This document shows, in pieces, positions 1 through 9,900 of a stretch of DNA of 64,000 nt. The stretch is taken from the NCBI GenBank assembly GCA_030849835.1, contig JASAOC010002128.1, forward strand, positions 1 through 64,000, read 5' to 3'. The position numbers and the translations under genes were made by a program. The stretch is from Herpetomonas samuelpessoai (lineage: Eukaryota; Euglenozoa; Kinetoplastea; Trypanosomatida; Trypanosomatidae). The notes under the pieces are model-generated. The model was not told the origin of the DNA. It did no database searches and saw only the letters and a program-made list of their open reading frames with translations. Position 1 is the first letter of the stretch. The number at the start of each line of letters is the position of its first letter.

Positions 1-779
1 GGGTGATCAGTCAGAGCCTGAGTTTCCTTCACGTATGTCCCACAATCTGTAGAGCTCTACTGGGATGAACGACGATCATGCCTAAGTGGTGAGGAAGATA
101 TTTCTTTTCTAAAAGCGTAAAGACAGGAAGTGAGAAGGGAAGAGAGGATTCGCCGATGGCACGAGTACAGGACATGCAATATGGTGAGATGAGGAACATG
201 CATCCATTCGTTCCTCTATTCTGTAAAAAAGTGAGAGGAGTGGGTCTTGATCCACGCCTCCTCTGGGCGTGCATCACGGTCTCCAGAGCAGTTACAGGAG
301 AATCGCGAGGGTGACGTAGTCATCAGCTGCTTTGTAGGGTCATGGGACCAAGGGTGTGGTTATGTTGGTGTTTTAGTTTAGTTAGAAGGGAGAGAAATAA
401 TACAAAGAGGTACACAATCAACGGGCTCCCCACGGTTGAAGTCGCGCCGCACGGGTGGCCACGCGTCGCTCCCGTTACGTGGTTCCGTCCTTTGAGTGCC
501 AGGGCTTCCGGTCATGTGACCCGTGGACGTGTGTGTGTTTGTGTGAAGAGTGTGAAGGGTGTGAAGAGTGTGAAGAGTGTGAACGCAGAACAAACCAGGG
601 AGAGAGTCAAGCGCGTTCAGTCTGCGCCAAACACTTCGAGAAGGATGGGCGAAGGGTGGACGGCGCGTTCTTAGACAAACGAACGCAACGGGCGAGCAAA
701 ACACGGGCACCATCCGGTAATCTTGTTAGTGGCTGCTATTTGACTCGGCCCTGGTACTATCCCCTCCTCCACCTGCGGC
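1..779. other. Non-coding stretch downstream of the DUF4460 gene
   Basis: No convincing coding sequence is seen. Because transcription runs leftward, this should hold the 3' untranslated region of the DUF4460-type gene and perhaps part of the leader of the next gene outside the window. A five-copy 9-bp tandem repeat lies at 541-585. Short ORFs here show no recognisable domain. Confidence 0.6.
541..585. repeat. 9-bp minisatellite, five copies
   Basis: Five consecutive 9-bp units of the form GTGTGAAGA, with single-base changes in units two (final G) and five (final CG). It lies in the presumed 3' untranslated region of the gene ending at 780. It is a simple tandem repeat and no function is claimed. 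Confidence 0.85.
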
Positions 780-2951
780 TCAGTCTCCATTCGGCCGCAC
801 ACCGCGCGTGAGCACGGGGAATCCCTTTGGTTGCACCTTTGCGTTATTGATCTCGAGCACGTCGCCCATCTTCTGATAGTCGAATTTGCGGCTCTTGGGG
901 CCGTACTGCTCTTTGAGCTGCTCGAGCAGCTTTTCCGCGGCCGCCTCGCGGTGCCAGCGGTTCGTCATCATGTAGGTGTGGGCAACGTCGTCCAGGTCGC
1001 CCGTGGGCACCTGATCCACATACGGCTCCTGGTAGAAGCCCTCCCACTTCAGCTGGTCCTCGGCCTCGGTGTCGGAGTTGAAGGTAACTGCATGGGACAG
1101 GGGCCGCTCAACAGACAGAGGGTCAAGCTTGTCGGCGCTGCTGACGAGGTATTCCTCCATCTGTGGATTGGTGCGGCGGTAGAGGTCGCGGAGCTCCGTC
1201 TCTTGTACCCCACCGCGACCCGAGCCGCGCTCCGCCTGAGGGTCGTCCTGTGACACGCTCGTCGCCGTGACGCCCTCGGCCTCGAGTTGCAGTTCCTGTG
1301 CGTGGGCCCTCTCGCGATCCGCTTCTTCTGCCGCCTGGGCCGCTGCGCTCGCGGCCAGAAGCTCTGCGCGCTTGCGTTTAGTGGCATCGCGCTGGATGTC
1401 CTCGACGTAACGCACCAAGGCATCTCCGTCAAAGTTGTACGGCAGCACCATGCGGCCGTGTTCCCAGTCAAGGTCGAGCTCCTCGGCCAGCATGAAGGTG
1501 AAGTCTGACCAGTCCCACTGGGCGAGGGCAGGCCCCACGCGGAAGAGCTCCTTGGCCCACTCCAGGCGCTGCGCGTACGTGCAGTCATTGTTCTGAAAGG
1601 CGTCTATGCCGGCGGGTTCGGTCATTTCGCGGAATTGGGTCAGATGCCACATGGTCGTCTCCAGCATGTGTTTGGACAGCCTGTAGAGCTTCTTCTGCAG
1701 TTCCAGCTTTGGCTGGATCGCGTCTAGCCACTCCTTGAGTTCTGCGTAGGTGTGCATCTGTGCGCTGACAATAACGACGCCATTCGCGCGCGTCGCGAAG
1801 CGATCTGGCTGAATTTCCAACGTCAGATGGGTGACGCCGACGCCAGCAAGGAGTTCCTTGTTTCGGTGCAGGAGGCGCAATGTGTGCATGGCTTCCTTGT
1901 GCGAGCACGAGATGAGGACGTCGTCAAGATCAAGCGCGTGGCACAGCTCACCAATCATCTGTTCAACGTCGGTCGCGAAGCGCATCGCTTGGTCGCGGCA
2001 GGCCTGGATGGCTTGGGTGTTGTGCGCGAGGAAACTCAAGAATTGCGGGGCGGTAAAGTCCCACGGGATCGTAATGCTGCCCGTGATCTCCTCCCCAATG
2101 CCAAAGTGATCTGAGACAATTACTGGCATCGACTCCCACGCGTCGTAGCGCAGCTCGCCAAGATGGCTGCGCAGGGTGTGCATCGCGGCGCTGCTCTGCA
2201 ACGGAGAGAGCTCGCGAGAGAAAAGAATTTGGTCCGCCTCAATGAGCTCCTCCAGGGCCGGGGCTGGGGTGAGCGTCCATTGAAGCGACATGGACTCCAT
2301 CGCCTCGTCCAGCAAGGAGCGAGGCTTTCTTTTTTCATGTTTCCTTAGGTTGGGGTGCTTACGCTGGCGCAGCGGCTTGGCCTCCATGCGGGCCGCCGTT
2401 GCGTCCTCGGCCGCGGAAATGGACTCTGTGACGGAGTCGATACAATTGGCGCGACGGAGAAGGTCGCGAAGAAACTTGTTCACTGCACGCTCGACCAGTC
2501 CGCGATTCGCCTCGCTCGGCGTGAAGCCGTCGGGCAACTCAAACGTCGACTGCACCTGCACCACACCCTCGCCACCGCTGGGAGACTGAGATGACGACGA
2601 CAGCACGTTCTCCTCGCCTGCAGCATCGGCGGCAGCAGCCCGTGAGGTGGCAGAGGTTTGACTTTGAAAGCCGCGCGTTGCGAAACTGCTGGTGGCCTGC
2701 TGTGGCTGCTCATGCGCAGTTGCGGGCACCACGCTTGAGGACTCCTCTTCGTCGAAGCGCCGGTAGAACGTGAGGGAGATGGTGGTCGCGGGGGGTGGCC
2801 GAAGTTTCCCCGCCTTGAATTCCTTTGCCCAACTCAGCAACTCGTTCAGCTGCGCCACAGCATTCTCGTTCACGACTTGGTGCTCCCGGTTGTTGTGAAA
2901 GAAATCCGGGTGGACCTTGAGGAAGAAGGAGTTCAAGGCCTTCTTGTACAT
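780..2951 (-). CDS. TCAIM-like protein with DUF4460/DUF4461 domains, probably mitochondrial
   Basis: A 723-residue protein. Residues 1-70 match my recollection of the DUF4460 domain of metazoan TCAIM (T-cell activation inhibitor, mitochondrial): a helix with a J-domain-like His-Pro-Asp at 14-16 followed by NENAVAQLNELL. Residues about 280-445 fit the companion DUF4461 region. Residues 525-565 are Ala/Glu-rich and probably helical. The reading frame is open upstream to 3050, but only through a TTG, so I start at the first ATG (2951). An in-frame upstream stretch rich in Arg and Thr could otherwise be read as a targeting peptide. The molecular function of the family is poorly known; the mitochondrial location is inferred from the animal homologues. 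No clear pyrimidine tract sits immediately upstream of this ATG. Confidence 0.75.
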   Translation of the reverse strand: MYKKALNSFFLKVHPDFFHNNREHQVVNENAVAQLNELLSWAKEFKAGKLRPPPATTISLTFYRRFDEEESSSVVPATAHEQPQQATSSFATRGFQSQTSATSRAAAADAAGEENVLSSSSQSPSGGEGVVQVQSTFELPDGFTPSEANRGLVERAVNKFLRDLLRRANCIDSVTESISAAEDATAARMEAKPLRQRKHPNLRKHEKRKPRSLLDEAMESMSLQWTLTPAPALEELIEADQILFSRELSPLQSSAAMHTLRSHLGELRYDAWESMPVIVSDHFGIGEEITGSITIPWDFTAPQFLSFLAHNTQAIQACRDQAMRFATDVEQMIGELCHALDLDDVLISCSHKEAMHTLRLLHRNKELLAGVGVTHLTLEIQPDRFATRANGVVIVSAQMHTYAELKEWLDAIQPKLELQKKLYRLSKHMLETTMWHLTQFREMTEPAGIDAFQNNDCTYAQRLEWAKELFRVGPALAQWDWSDFTFMLAEELDLDWEHGRMVLPYNFDGDALVRYVEDIQRDATKRKRAELLAASAAAQAAEEADRERAHAQELQLEAEGVTATSVSQDDPQAERGSGRGGVQETELRDLYRRTNPQMEEYLVSSADKLDPLSVERPLSHAVTFNSDTEAEDQLKWEGFYQEPYVDQVPTGDLDDVAHTYMMTNRWHREAAAEKLLEQLKEQYGPKSRKFDYQKMGDVLEINNAKVQPKGFPVLTRGVRPNGD

Positions 2952-3658
2952 GGATGTGGCAGGGTAGCGATGCACAAAGATGTTGGTGGTGGTGGTGTGC
3001 GCACACGTACGTCGAGGTAAAGAAATAGTGCTTACTTCGTAGATAGGCAACGGATAGTTTTATTATCCTCCTTTTCGTTTCCTCTCTCTCTCTCTTTCTT
3101 TACGTGTTTTGCGACGATGTGAGAATACTCACCAAGAATTATGGAGAAGAACGGAAAAAGGAAGGAAGACGGGTTCCCAGGGTAAAGTGGCGCGCATCGA
3201 TGGTCTAGAAGAAATACAACGATACCATGACAGGTGCCCCACCTCCACGTTCCTTACAAGGAGTTCCTCCTCGTCAGCCGCTTATGGAGCCCCAACTCGT
3301 GCAAGTTCATGCGTCATCACACCCATTCGTTTCCCAAGTGACTTAGCGGCGCGTCCATGAACACTGTTTGCTGCGTTCGCAACTGTTCCTTCTACTCGAC
3401 ATGGATGCTCGTTCATCTTCTTTTTTTTTCTTTGATGTGATGCGATAACACCCGGGGATATGAAGGCGAAAAGAAAAACAATATAGAAAGGTCATGAGGG
3501 AGAAGAGTAGTACAGGTACAGCGTATGGTAGCGGTAGAACAGCTGAAAGAAAGGTAGTGCATGACACGTAAAGAGAGGAGAAAGGGGGAAAGCGTGAGAT
3601 GGAATTTAAAAATAAAAAGGAAAAGCGTCACGGCAGCTCAGAAACACACCCACTCACC

Positions 3659-3693
<35 letters not shown>

Positions 3694-3949
3694 CATGTGC
3701 ACGCACATGCACAGACGAAAAGGGCAACGGGTGCAGTCGGTGCAGTCCAAGACGGCGCGCAACGCGTCCTAGCGGTGCCGCTCAAAGGGGGATGCGACAA
3801 TGCACTTCTCCTCGCCAGGGCTTGCTCAGTACTTTGTTTTCTGCTTCTTCTCCTTTTTTTTAATTAAAGCGCAAGGAGTCGCCGCGCTTTCCTTCGCACG
3901 TTTTCTTTGTTGCGTTTCTCTCTAATCATGTTTATTCCGTTCACAGGCA
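2952..3949. other. Intergenic region with CT tract and (CA)n
   Basis: Non-coding stretch between the giant LRR gene and the DUF4460 gene. It contains a plus-strand (CT)n tract around 3080-3105, a (CA)n microsatellite at 3663-3691 and several A-rich runs. It should comprise the 3' untranslated region of the LRR gene plus the leader of the DUF4460 gene. No small protein is recognisable. Confidence 0.65.
3663..3691. repeat. (CA)n microsatellite
   Basis: Uninterrupted CA dinucleotide run of 29 bases in the intergenic region downstream of the giant LRR gene. Runs of this kind are common in trypanosomatid spacers. Confidence 0.95.
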
Positions 3950-6900
3950 CTACTGCGGCACGGTCGGTGTGCGCGGTGTGAGACCTGTACCACCCTCACT
4001 GCCTGCTGGCCGAGCCCTGCCTCTATTGGGACCCCCTGCAACACCAGAAGCCTCCATGGACTTCTCAATAGCACGCGTGGCGCTGTGAATGCTGTTGTTC
4101 AAGACCTCCACCGCCGCATCTACCTCGCTGCTGCTCTTGAGCTCAATGTCCATAAGCACCATGGGGTTCAGCAAACGCCGTGTGTAAGGATCCTTCCCCA
4201 TCCACCCCGTCGCCGAGGTGTCGGTGCCCCGCGCAACGTTGCTGCCGCGGGGACCTGCGTCTTCAGACACAAGGCTCGTGTCTGCGCTCATTTTTCCAGA
4301 CGCCTTCTTGCTCAACTTTGTCTTCTTGCCGCTGCCCGTGAGTTCAGCGCCCTCGTCGAGGCGCTGAGCTAAGGCCGCCATGGATACGCCCAGGTTGTCC
4401 GCCTCAAAGGGCCGATGAATCTCCATCACGAGGTGGTTGCCCTCCCCTTTCCGGGTGCCGCGGGCGGCATGGAAGCCAATGGCGACAGGGTGCACGAGCA
4501 TCAGCGCACGCCGAGTGCTGCCAAACGACCGCGGCTTTTCAAAGTACAGCACAAGGAAAATCTCCCACTCCAAGGTGAGCTGCACGCGCTGCCCTTCCCA
4601 CTTACCCTTGGCGACCCGCACGCGATCCTGACTCTCCATGTCTAACGGAATCGCACCAGCCGCCATACTATCGTAGGCCATACGCAGCAGCCGTTTGTGT
4701 TTGTTCTCCAACAAGCGGTCCCACTCGGACTTAGGGGGCTCACCAGGAGCGTTGGGTGGTGGTGTCCTGGCTGGCCGGCCGTTGCCTGACGGCGCGGCTG
4801 CTGAGGTGTCGCGCGCATCGCCCTTGCCCTCGTTCTGCAGCTGCCGCTGGAGCTCCGTGACGTCCGCGGGCAGCTCCTGCTCACCCAGCTGCACCTTGTC
4901 GCTTTCGCGATCCCCACCCGCCCCTGACATGCCGCCGTGGCTGCTGCTGCCGCCGCTGAGATCTTTGCGTGCCGATTTGTTGTGGTGTGCTTGCTGCTGC
5001 TGTTGGTGTTGATGTTGCTGCTGCTGTTGCAGAGAGGAGAGCATGCTGGGGTTCGGAGACGCCGTCAGCGGGGAAACGACAAGACCGGAGACAGAGCCCG
5101 CTTCCATCTCCTCCTCCCCACCCGTGCTTCGTCGCGGGAAGGAAGCGGACCCTGGTGTGGGTCTGGCATCCTCGCGGCGCCTCGCGTTGATCTTGTCACT
5201 GACGCTGTCCGACGCATGCTCAGAGATTTCCAACGACGCCGACGAATCGGGAGATCCATCCAGGGACTCGGCTGCCTTATTCCTTTCCACTGGCTGACGT
5301 GTCTCCTCTTGAGGTGTGACGGGACCGCCAGCAACCTCATCGTCGCCATTTCCTTCGACGGATTCGAGGGCCTCAATCGAGGGCACGCCGAGCTCCCTCA
5401 CCAGCGCCGACGTGGTGCCGTGGTGGTAGTGGACCATCGTACCGAGGCCTCGGTAGCTCTGAATCAGCCGACGCTGCAGCTCAGCGCGGGCAGGGGCGGC
5501 GAGGTACGCCTCCACCATCGACAAAGTGTCCCACCGCGCGGCGCGGGCGGCGAGGAAGCGGGCTAAACGGGGGAAGTGCGCGGCATCGGGTGCAGCGGTC
5601 ACGGCAGGCACACCACCTGTGCCAGTGGGTGAGGCGGCGGCGGCACTTGCATCCCCGCGGCGAGATCGCACAAGAGGGGACAGCCCTCCCACGCTGCTGT
5701 TGTGGCTGCCGCTGGCAGACAACGTGGTGGCCTGGAGCCGGTTCGCGATGGTGGCGCGGCGCTCGTTGGTTGTCACGTGCAAGGGCAGCATGCTGGAGAC
5801 GCCCACATCCGCAAACGGAATGCTCACGCTTTCCACGGCGTGCTCAAGGTCCTCGTCAGGGGGCTGGAGTAGTGCAAGGAAGTCGTCTTGGAGGCATTGC
5901 TGGGCCTCACGGCGGTCAGCCTCGGTGCGGGCTGCCTGGGCGGGCGAAGCGGGGGCGGCGCCCATGGCCACTGTAGGGGACAGCAGGCGCCACCCGCGAC
6001 ACACCACCCCGCCCTCGCTGTGGGCGTAACTCATCGCGAATAGCTTTGTGCGGCCGGTAAGCGCGGCAGCGTCACGCTTCACCCGAATGGGAGGCGGGAT
6101 TTCCTCCGCAGCCGTCTCGTCCACGTGTGCGGTATCGCCACCGCCCTCTTCGTCGCTTCCAGAGTCCGCCCGTGGTGAAGGCGCGGAGGCTGCCACCGCT
6201 GCTGCTGGCTTAACCACCTCGGCCGGGGGCCCGCTCAACACATCCGACAGCACATCCGCCGCTCCGTCTCCGCCCTCCCGTTCATCAAAGGCGGGAACGT
6301 TGTTCTTTGTGGTGGGGGGCTCTGGCGGCAGCACGTCGTCCTCCAGGTCATGGGGCGGGCTGGGGTATCGGTGGTGCACCGCGAGACCGTCGTCCGCAGG
6401 CGTGCCGCCCTCACGGTTCTCCTCTCCCCCACGGTAGCGCTCCTGGGGTCGTGGGGGCCAGTCAGCATTCTCTGCGCTGGGGGAAGCCTTGCGCTTGGTC
6501 TCCTTCAGGCGTTTTGGCGAGTCCATGTCAGAGGGTGGGGTGTGACCATCCTTCTGGCTTTGACCAAAGAGGGGCGAGGCATCGGGAGAGGTTTTAAAGG
6601 CATCCAGGGCGTCGGCGCGCGCGGCCACAAGGTCTGGGTCCGTCATGCTCGTCTCGTGATACCAGCTTCGCGTGCGCTTGCGCTCGGTCACGCTGTTGTC
6701 CTCGCTGTTTTCCGTGTAAAGGTCGAGCCGAGCGAAGTTGAAATGCGGCCGTGCCGCCGCCTCTCCGTCCCCGTTGCCTTCCTCGCCCGCATGTGCGTAG
6801 TGCTCGTTCGGACGACTGAAGCCGCGGTTATTCTGCGCAAGCGATGCCTGCCTTTGCCCGTTGTTGCCCACATCACCGACAGCGTCCTGCCGCCGCTGCA

Positions 6901-9900
6901 CGCCCGAGGCGTAGCCTGTCCCATCGGCAAAAGGTGAAAATTCCTTCACAGAGGGCTCCCGCTCCGTTAGCGCCTGCCGTGCTAGGCCGTCTTGGTTGTC
7001 CGCCTCCCTCAGCACCGCAATGAGCTGCGCGGTGTCTTCCGCGCCGTGGTGCTGGTGAACGGCCAGCGTCGGGGAGCCATCGTAGACGTGCTGTACAATG
7101 TCGTGTGCATGGCTGGAGCGCTGCGTGATGGTCATGACCTCCTCCACCGTGTCCCAGCCAGGCACCGTTGCCAGCACGGACATCAGTCGGGCGAACAGCC
7201 TCTCCTGCGCCTCTGGCTCCTCGGTCGCCAGCTGGGCCTGCAGACGCTGCGCAATGACGGCGCGCCGCTCATTGCACGTCACCTCCAACCGCATCGTCCC
7301 ACTCGCGACAAGATCATCATACTTGATGCAGACCCGCTCTACCTTGGCTTGCGCACCTGCCTCCGCGCTGCGGTTGTTGACCGGCTCGGCCTTGCCCGCC
7401 TGGGGCCCCCCAGCTGTAGGATCAGCATCCTCTGCGTCTCCATGTGCGGTGGAAGACGCGGTAGATGGGGAAGTGAGGAGGGAGAGGAGATCGGTCTCCA
7501 ACGCGTGGCGCGCGGCCGGACCGATCCTGGCATCTGGGGACTGCAGCACCCGCATCGCATGGCAGAACAAATGACCCGGCGGGTGAAGGTATGTGAGGAA
7601 AAACGTTCGCATGCGGGACACCACGCCCGCTGCTGGCGACCCTGCCGTACCGCTGGCCACGAGGCGCGGCTGGCGCCAACTACGTGGATGCTTCCCCGTG
7701 TCAGAGTGGGCCGCAGCCTCGTCGCCGCTGAGTGCGGGCACCTGCTGCTGTGCGTCGTCAGACGCACCATCCTTGTCGTGCTCGCCTGTCCTCGGCGCTT
7801 CCGTGTCGGCTGACGGCGCCACTGCGAGCGTTGGGGGTGATGGAGGCGGCGGCGGGGCCAAAATGGGGATGGCCCCTGCCTCCACCCGAGGCGGCGGCGA
7901 GGCGCCGTCCGCAGGGACGCCCGACGGTAGCGGTGGAGTCCCTCCGCCAACGTCTGCACCCTCTTCCTCCTCTCTTTCCAGGTTCGTCTCATCGAATTTG
8001 TTGACGGTGTTCTCCAGTGGCATCTCTAGAACCAGGCGGCGAATGCGTTCGTGCTCGCGGTCAATTGTGCTGTCCACGTCGTTTTCTTTCCCTGCGGCCT
8101 GACCTCCTTCTTGCGGCTTCTCTCGCTGCCCCTGAGGTGGGGTTGCTGGTGTGGCGGGGTCACCCGCAGCGTCACCCTCGTCGTGTGGTGAAGGTGACAC
8201 GAGACGAGTGGACACCTTCTCCCCTGCCGCGCCGTCTTCCTTCTTCACGTGACTGTCCTCGAGCATGCTGGGCTGCGGCGGATACAGTGTGCCAGCGATG
8301 CGGGCGGTCGTACTCGCCGCCACTCTCTCGCTTGCTTCGCCAGCGTCCTCTGGCGCGTTGCCATCACCGACGAGGGCGGATAGGAGGCTGCGGTGGTGGG
8401 ACGGGTGATGAGGTGGATTTGAAGCGTCTGTGGGGGTGTTCTGGTTCGCGGGGGTGTGTCGCACGGTGTTTGTGGAGCCAGCACCCGTTCGCTCTGTCGC
8501 CGTTGGTGGGAGAAGGGCATCGGGCCGCTGGGACACGCCGGGCTGCTGTGACAGGCCATGCCGCTCTGGTCGCGCCGTCCTATCCGCATGCTCCTCGCCA
8601 TCGCTGTCACATCCCACAACGCAGACAGGAGGCGGTGACGCGGAGGTCCCATGCGGCCCAAAAGAGAGGGTGAGGGGAAGGCCCTTCACCGCGCCTTTGG
8701 CTTTCGCCGCGGCAATCTCTGCTTGCCGCTGCGCCACCGCCGCCCGGCACGCGCGCGCCACCTCTGCCACATCGCCCGTGCCGTCGTCGCCCCTCACCCC
8801 GGCGTTGCCCTCCATCGCGACGGAGACGAGCGCCGACGGGCAGCCCTTCTCCTTCGGTGGCCAGTCCACCAGGAAGCCGTAGAGGAGGTGTACGCAACCA
8901 GAGGCGGTGAGGAAGTTGTCGGTGACGTCGAGGATGGCCAACGACTGCAACATTCCGGTGCCACCGTTGGTGTTGCTGCTGACGCTGCTCCGTGGTGAAC
9001 GCAGTGCCCCCTCTCCGTCACCGTTGGCCTCCTCCGCCCCGCTGTCGTCGTGCGCAAAAGAGCTCTTCGCAGCGCTGCGCAGTGCAATACAGATGCCGCG
9101 AACGGCCATATCTGTGAGCCCTGTCGCCGACAGGTTCAGCTCGCGCAGGTGCGTGAAGGCGGGCGGCACCGGGCGCTGCCGCACCGAGGCGTTGAAAGCT
9201 GCCTGGGCAATGAGCTCGGCCAGCACATCCCCAACGCGCGTCTGCCCGCACAGCACCGCGCCGTCCTCGATAGAAAAGTTCACCGCCCCTTCTTCCTCCA
9301 AAAACAACTGCCATGAGGCCTGCGCATGGGGTCCGCGAAGCTCATGCTCGAGGGCCTGCTGCCTACGGCCCATGTCTATCAACGCCTCCGCGGCGCTGGG
9401 CTTCACCAGGGGCGCGGTGCTCGTAAAGCTGCCGGCGAGGATGAGGCGGTCAAGCTGCGGACAGCAAAAGAAACAGTTGAGGAGCAGCTCACGACACCCG
9501 GCGGGCGAGCACGTCTGAGAAAGCGGCACGTGCGCCAGTGTGATGTCGCTCAAGTGGTTGGGATAGTCCAGCTCAATAAAGCTGGAGAAGGGGGGCTGCG
9601 CGAGCAGTGCACCAGACTGGACGAGGGGCGGCATGGGGGTGCTGGCAGTGGCCACGCTCCATGCCGCCAGCGGCACAGAAACCCCAGGGACGTTGCCCGA
9701 GAGCAAGACGCGTGTGACACGGTGGGTGCGACTCGCCCCTGCCAACGCCTCTGACACGCCCCGCGCAGATGCACGGCAATTTCGCAGGTCCAGACACGAC
9801 GGACCAATCCGCAGCGCGGCCATGCGTGTGTCGAGCTGGCGGGAGTCACCATCACTTCCTCGTGCTGCTAGGGTGGACCTGTCCTTGTAGCTCTCTCGAA

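Noticed and set aside
29-277. 82-codon minus-strand ORF at the left edge
   Set aside because: Short, no recognisable motif, and located where a 3' untranslated region is expected.
2952-3050. Upstream extension of the DUF4460 gene to 3050, read as a mitochondrial presequence
   Set aside because: It begins at TTG, not ATG. Nuclear genes in trypanosomatids normally start at ATG, so it was not included, although the Arg/Thr-rich composition was tempting.
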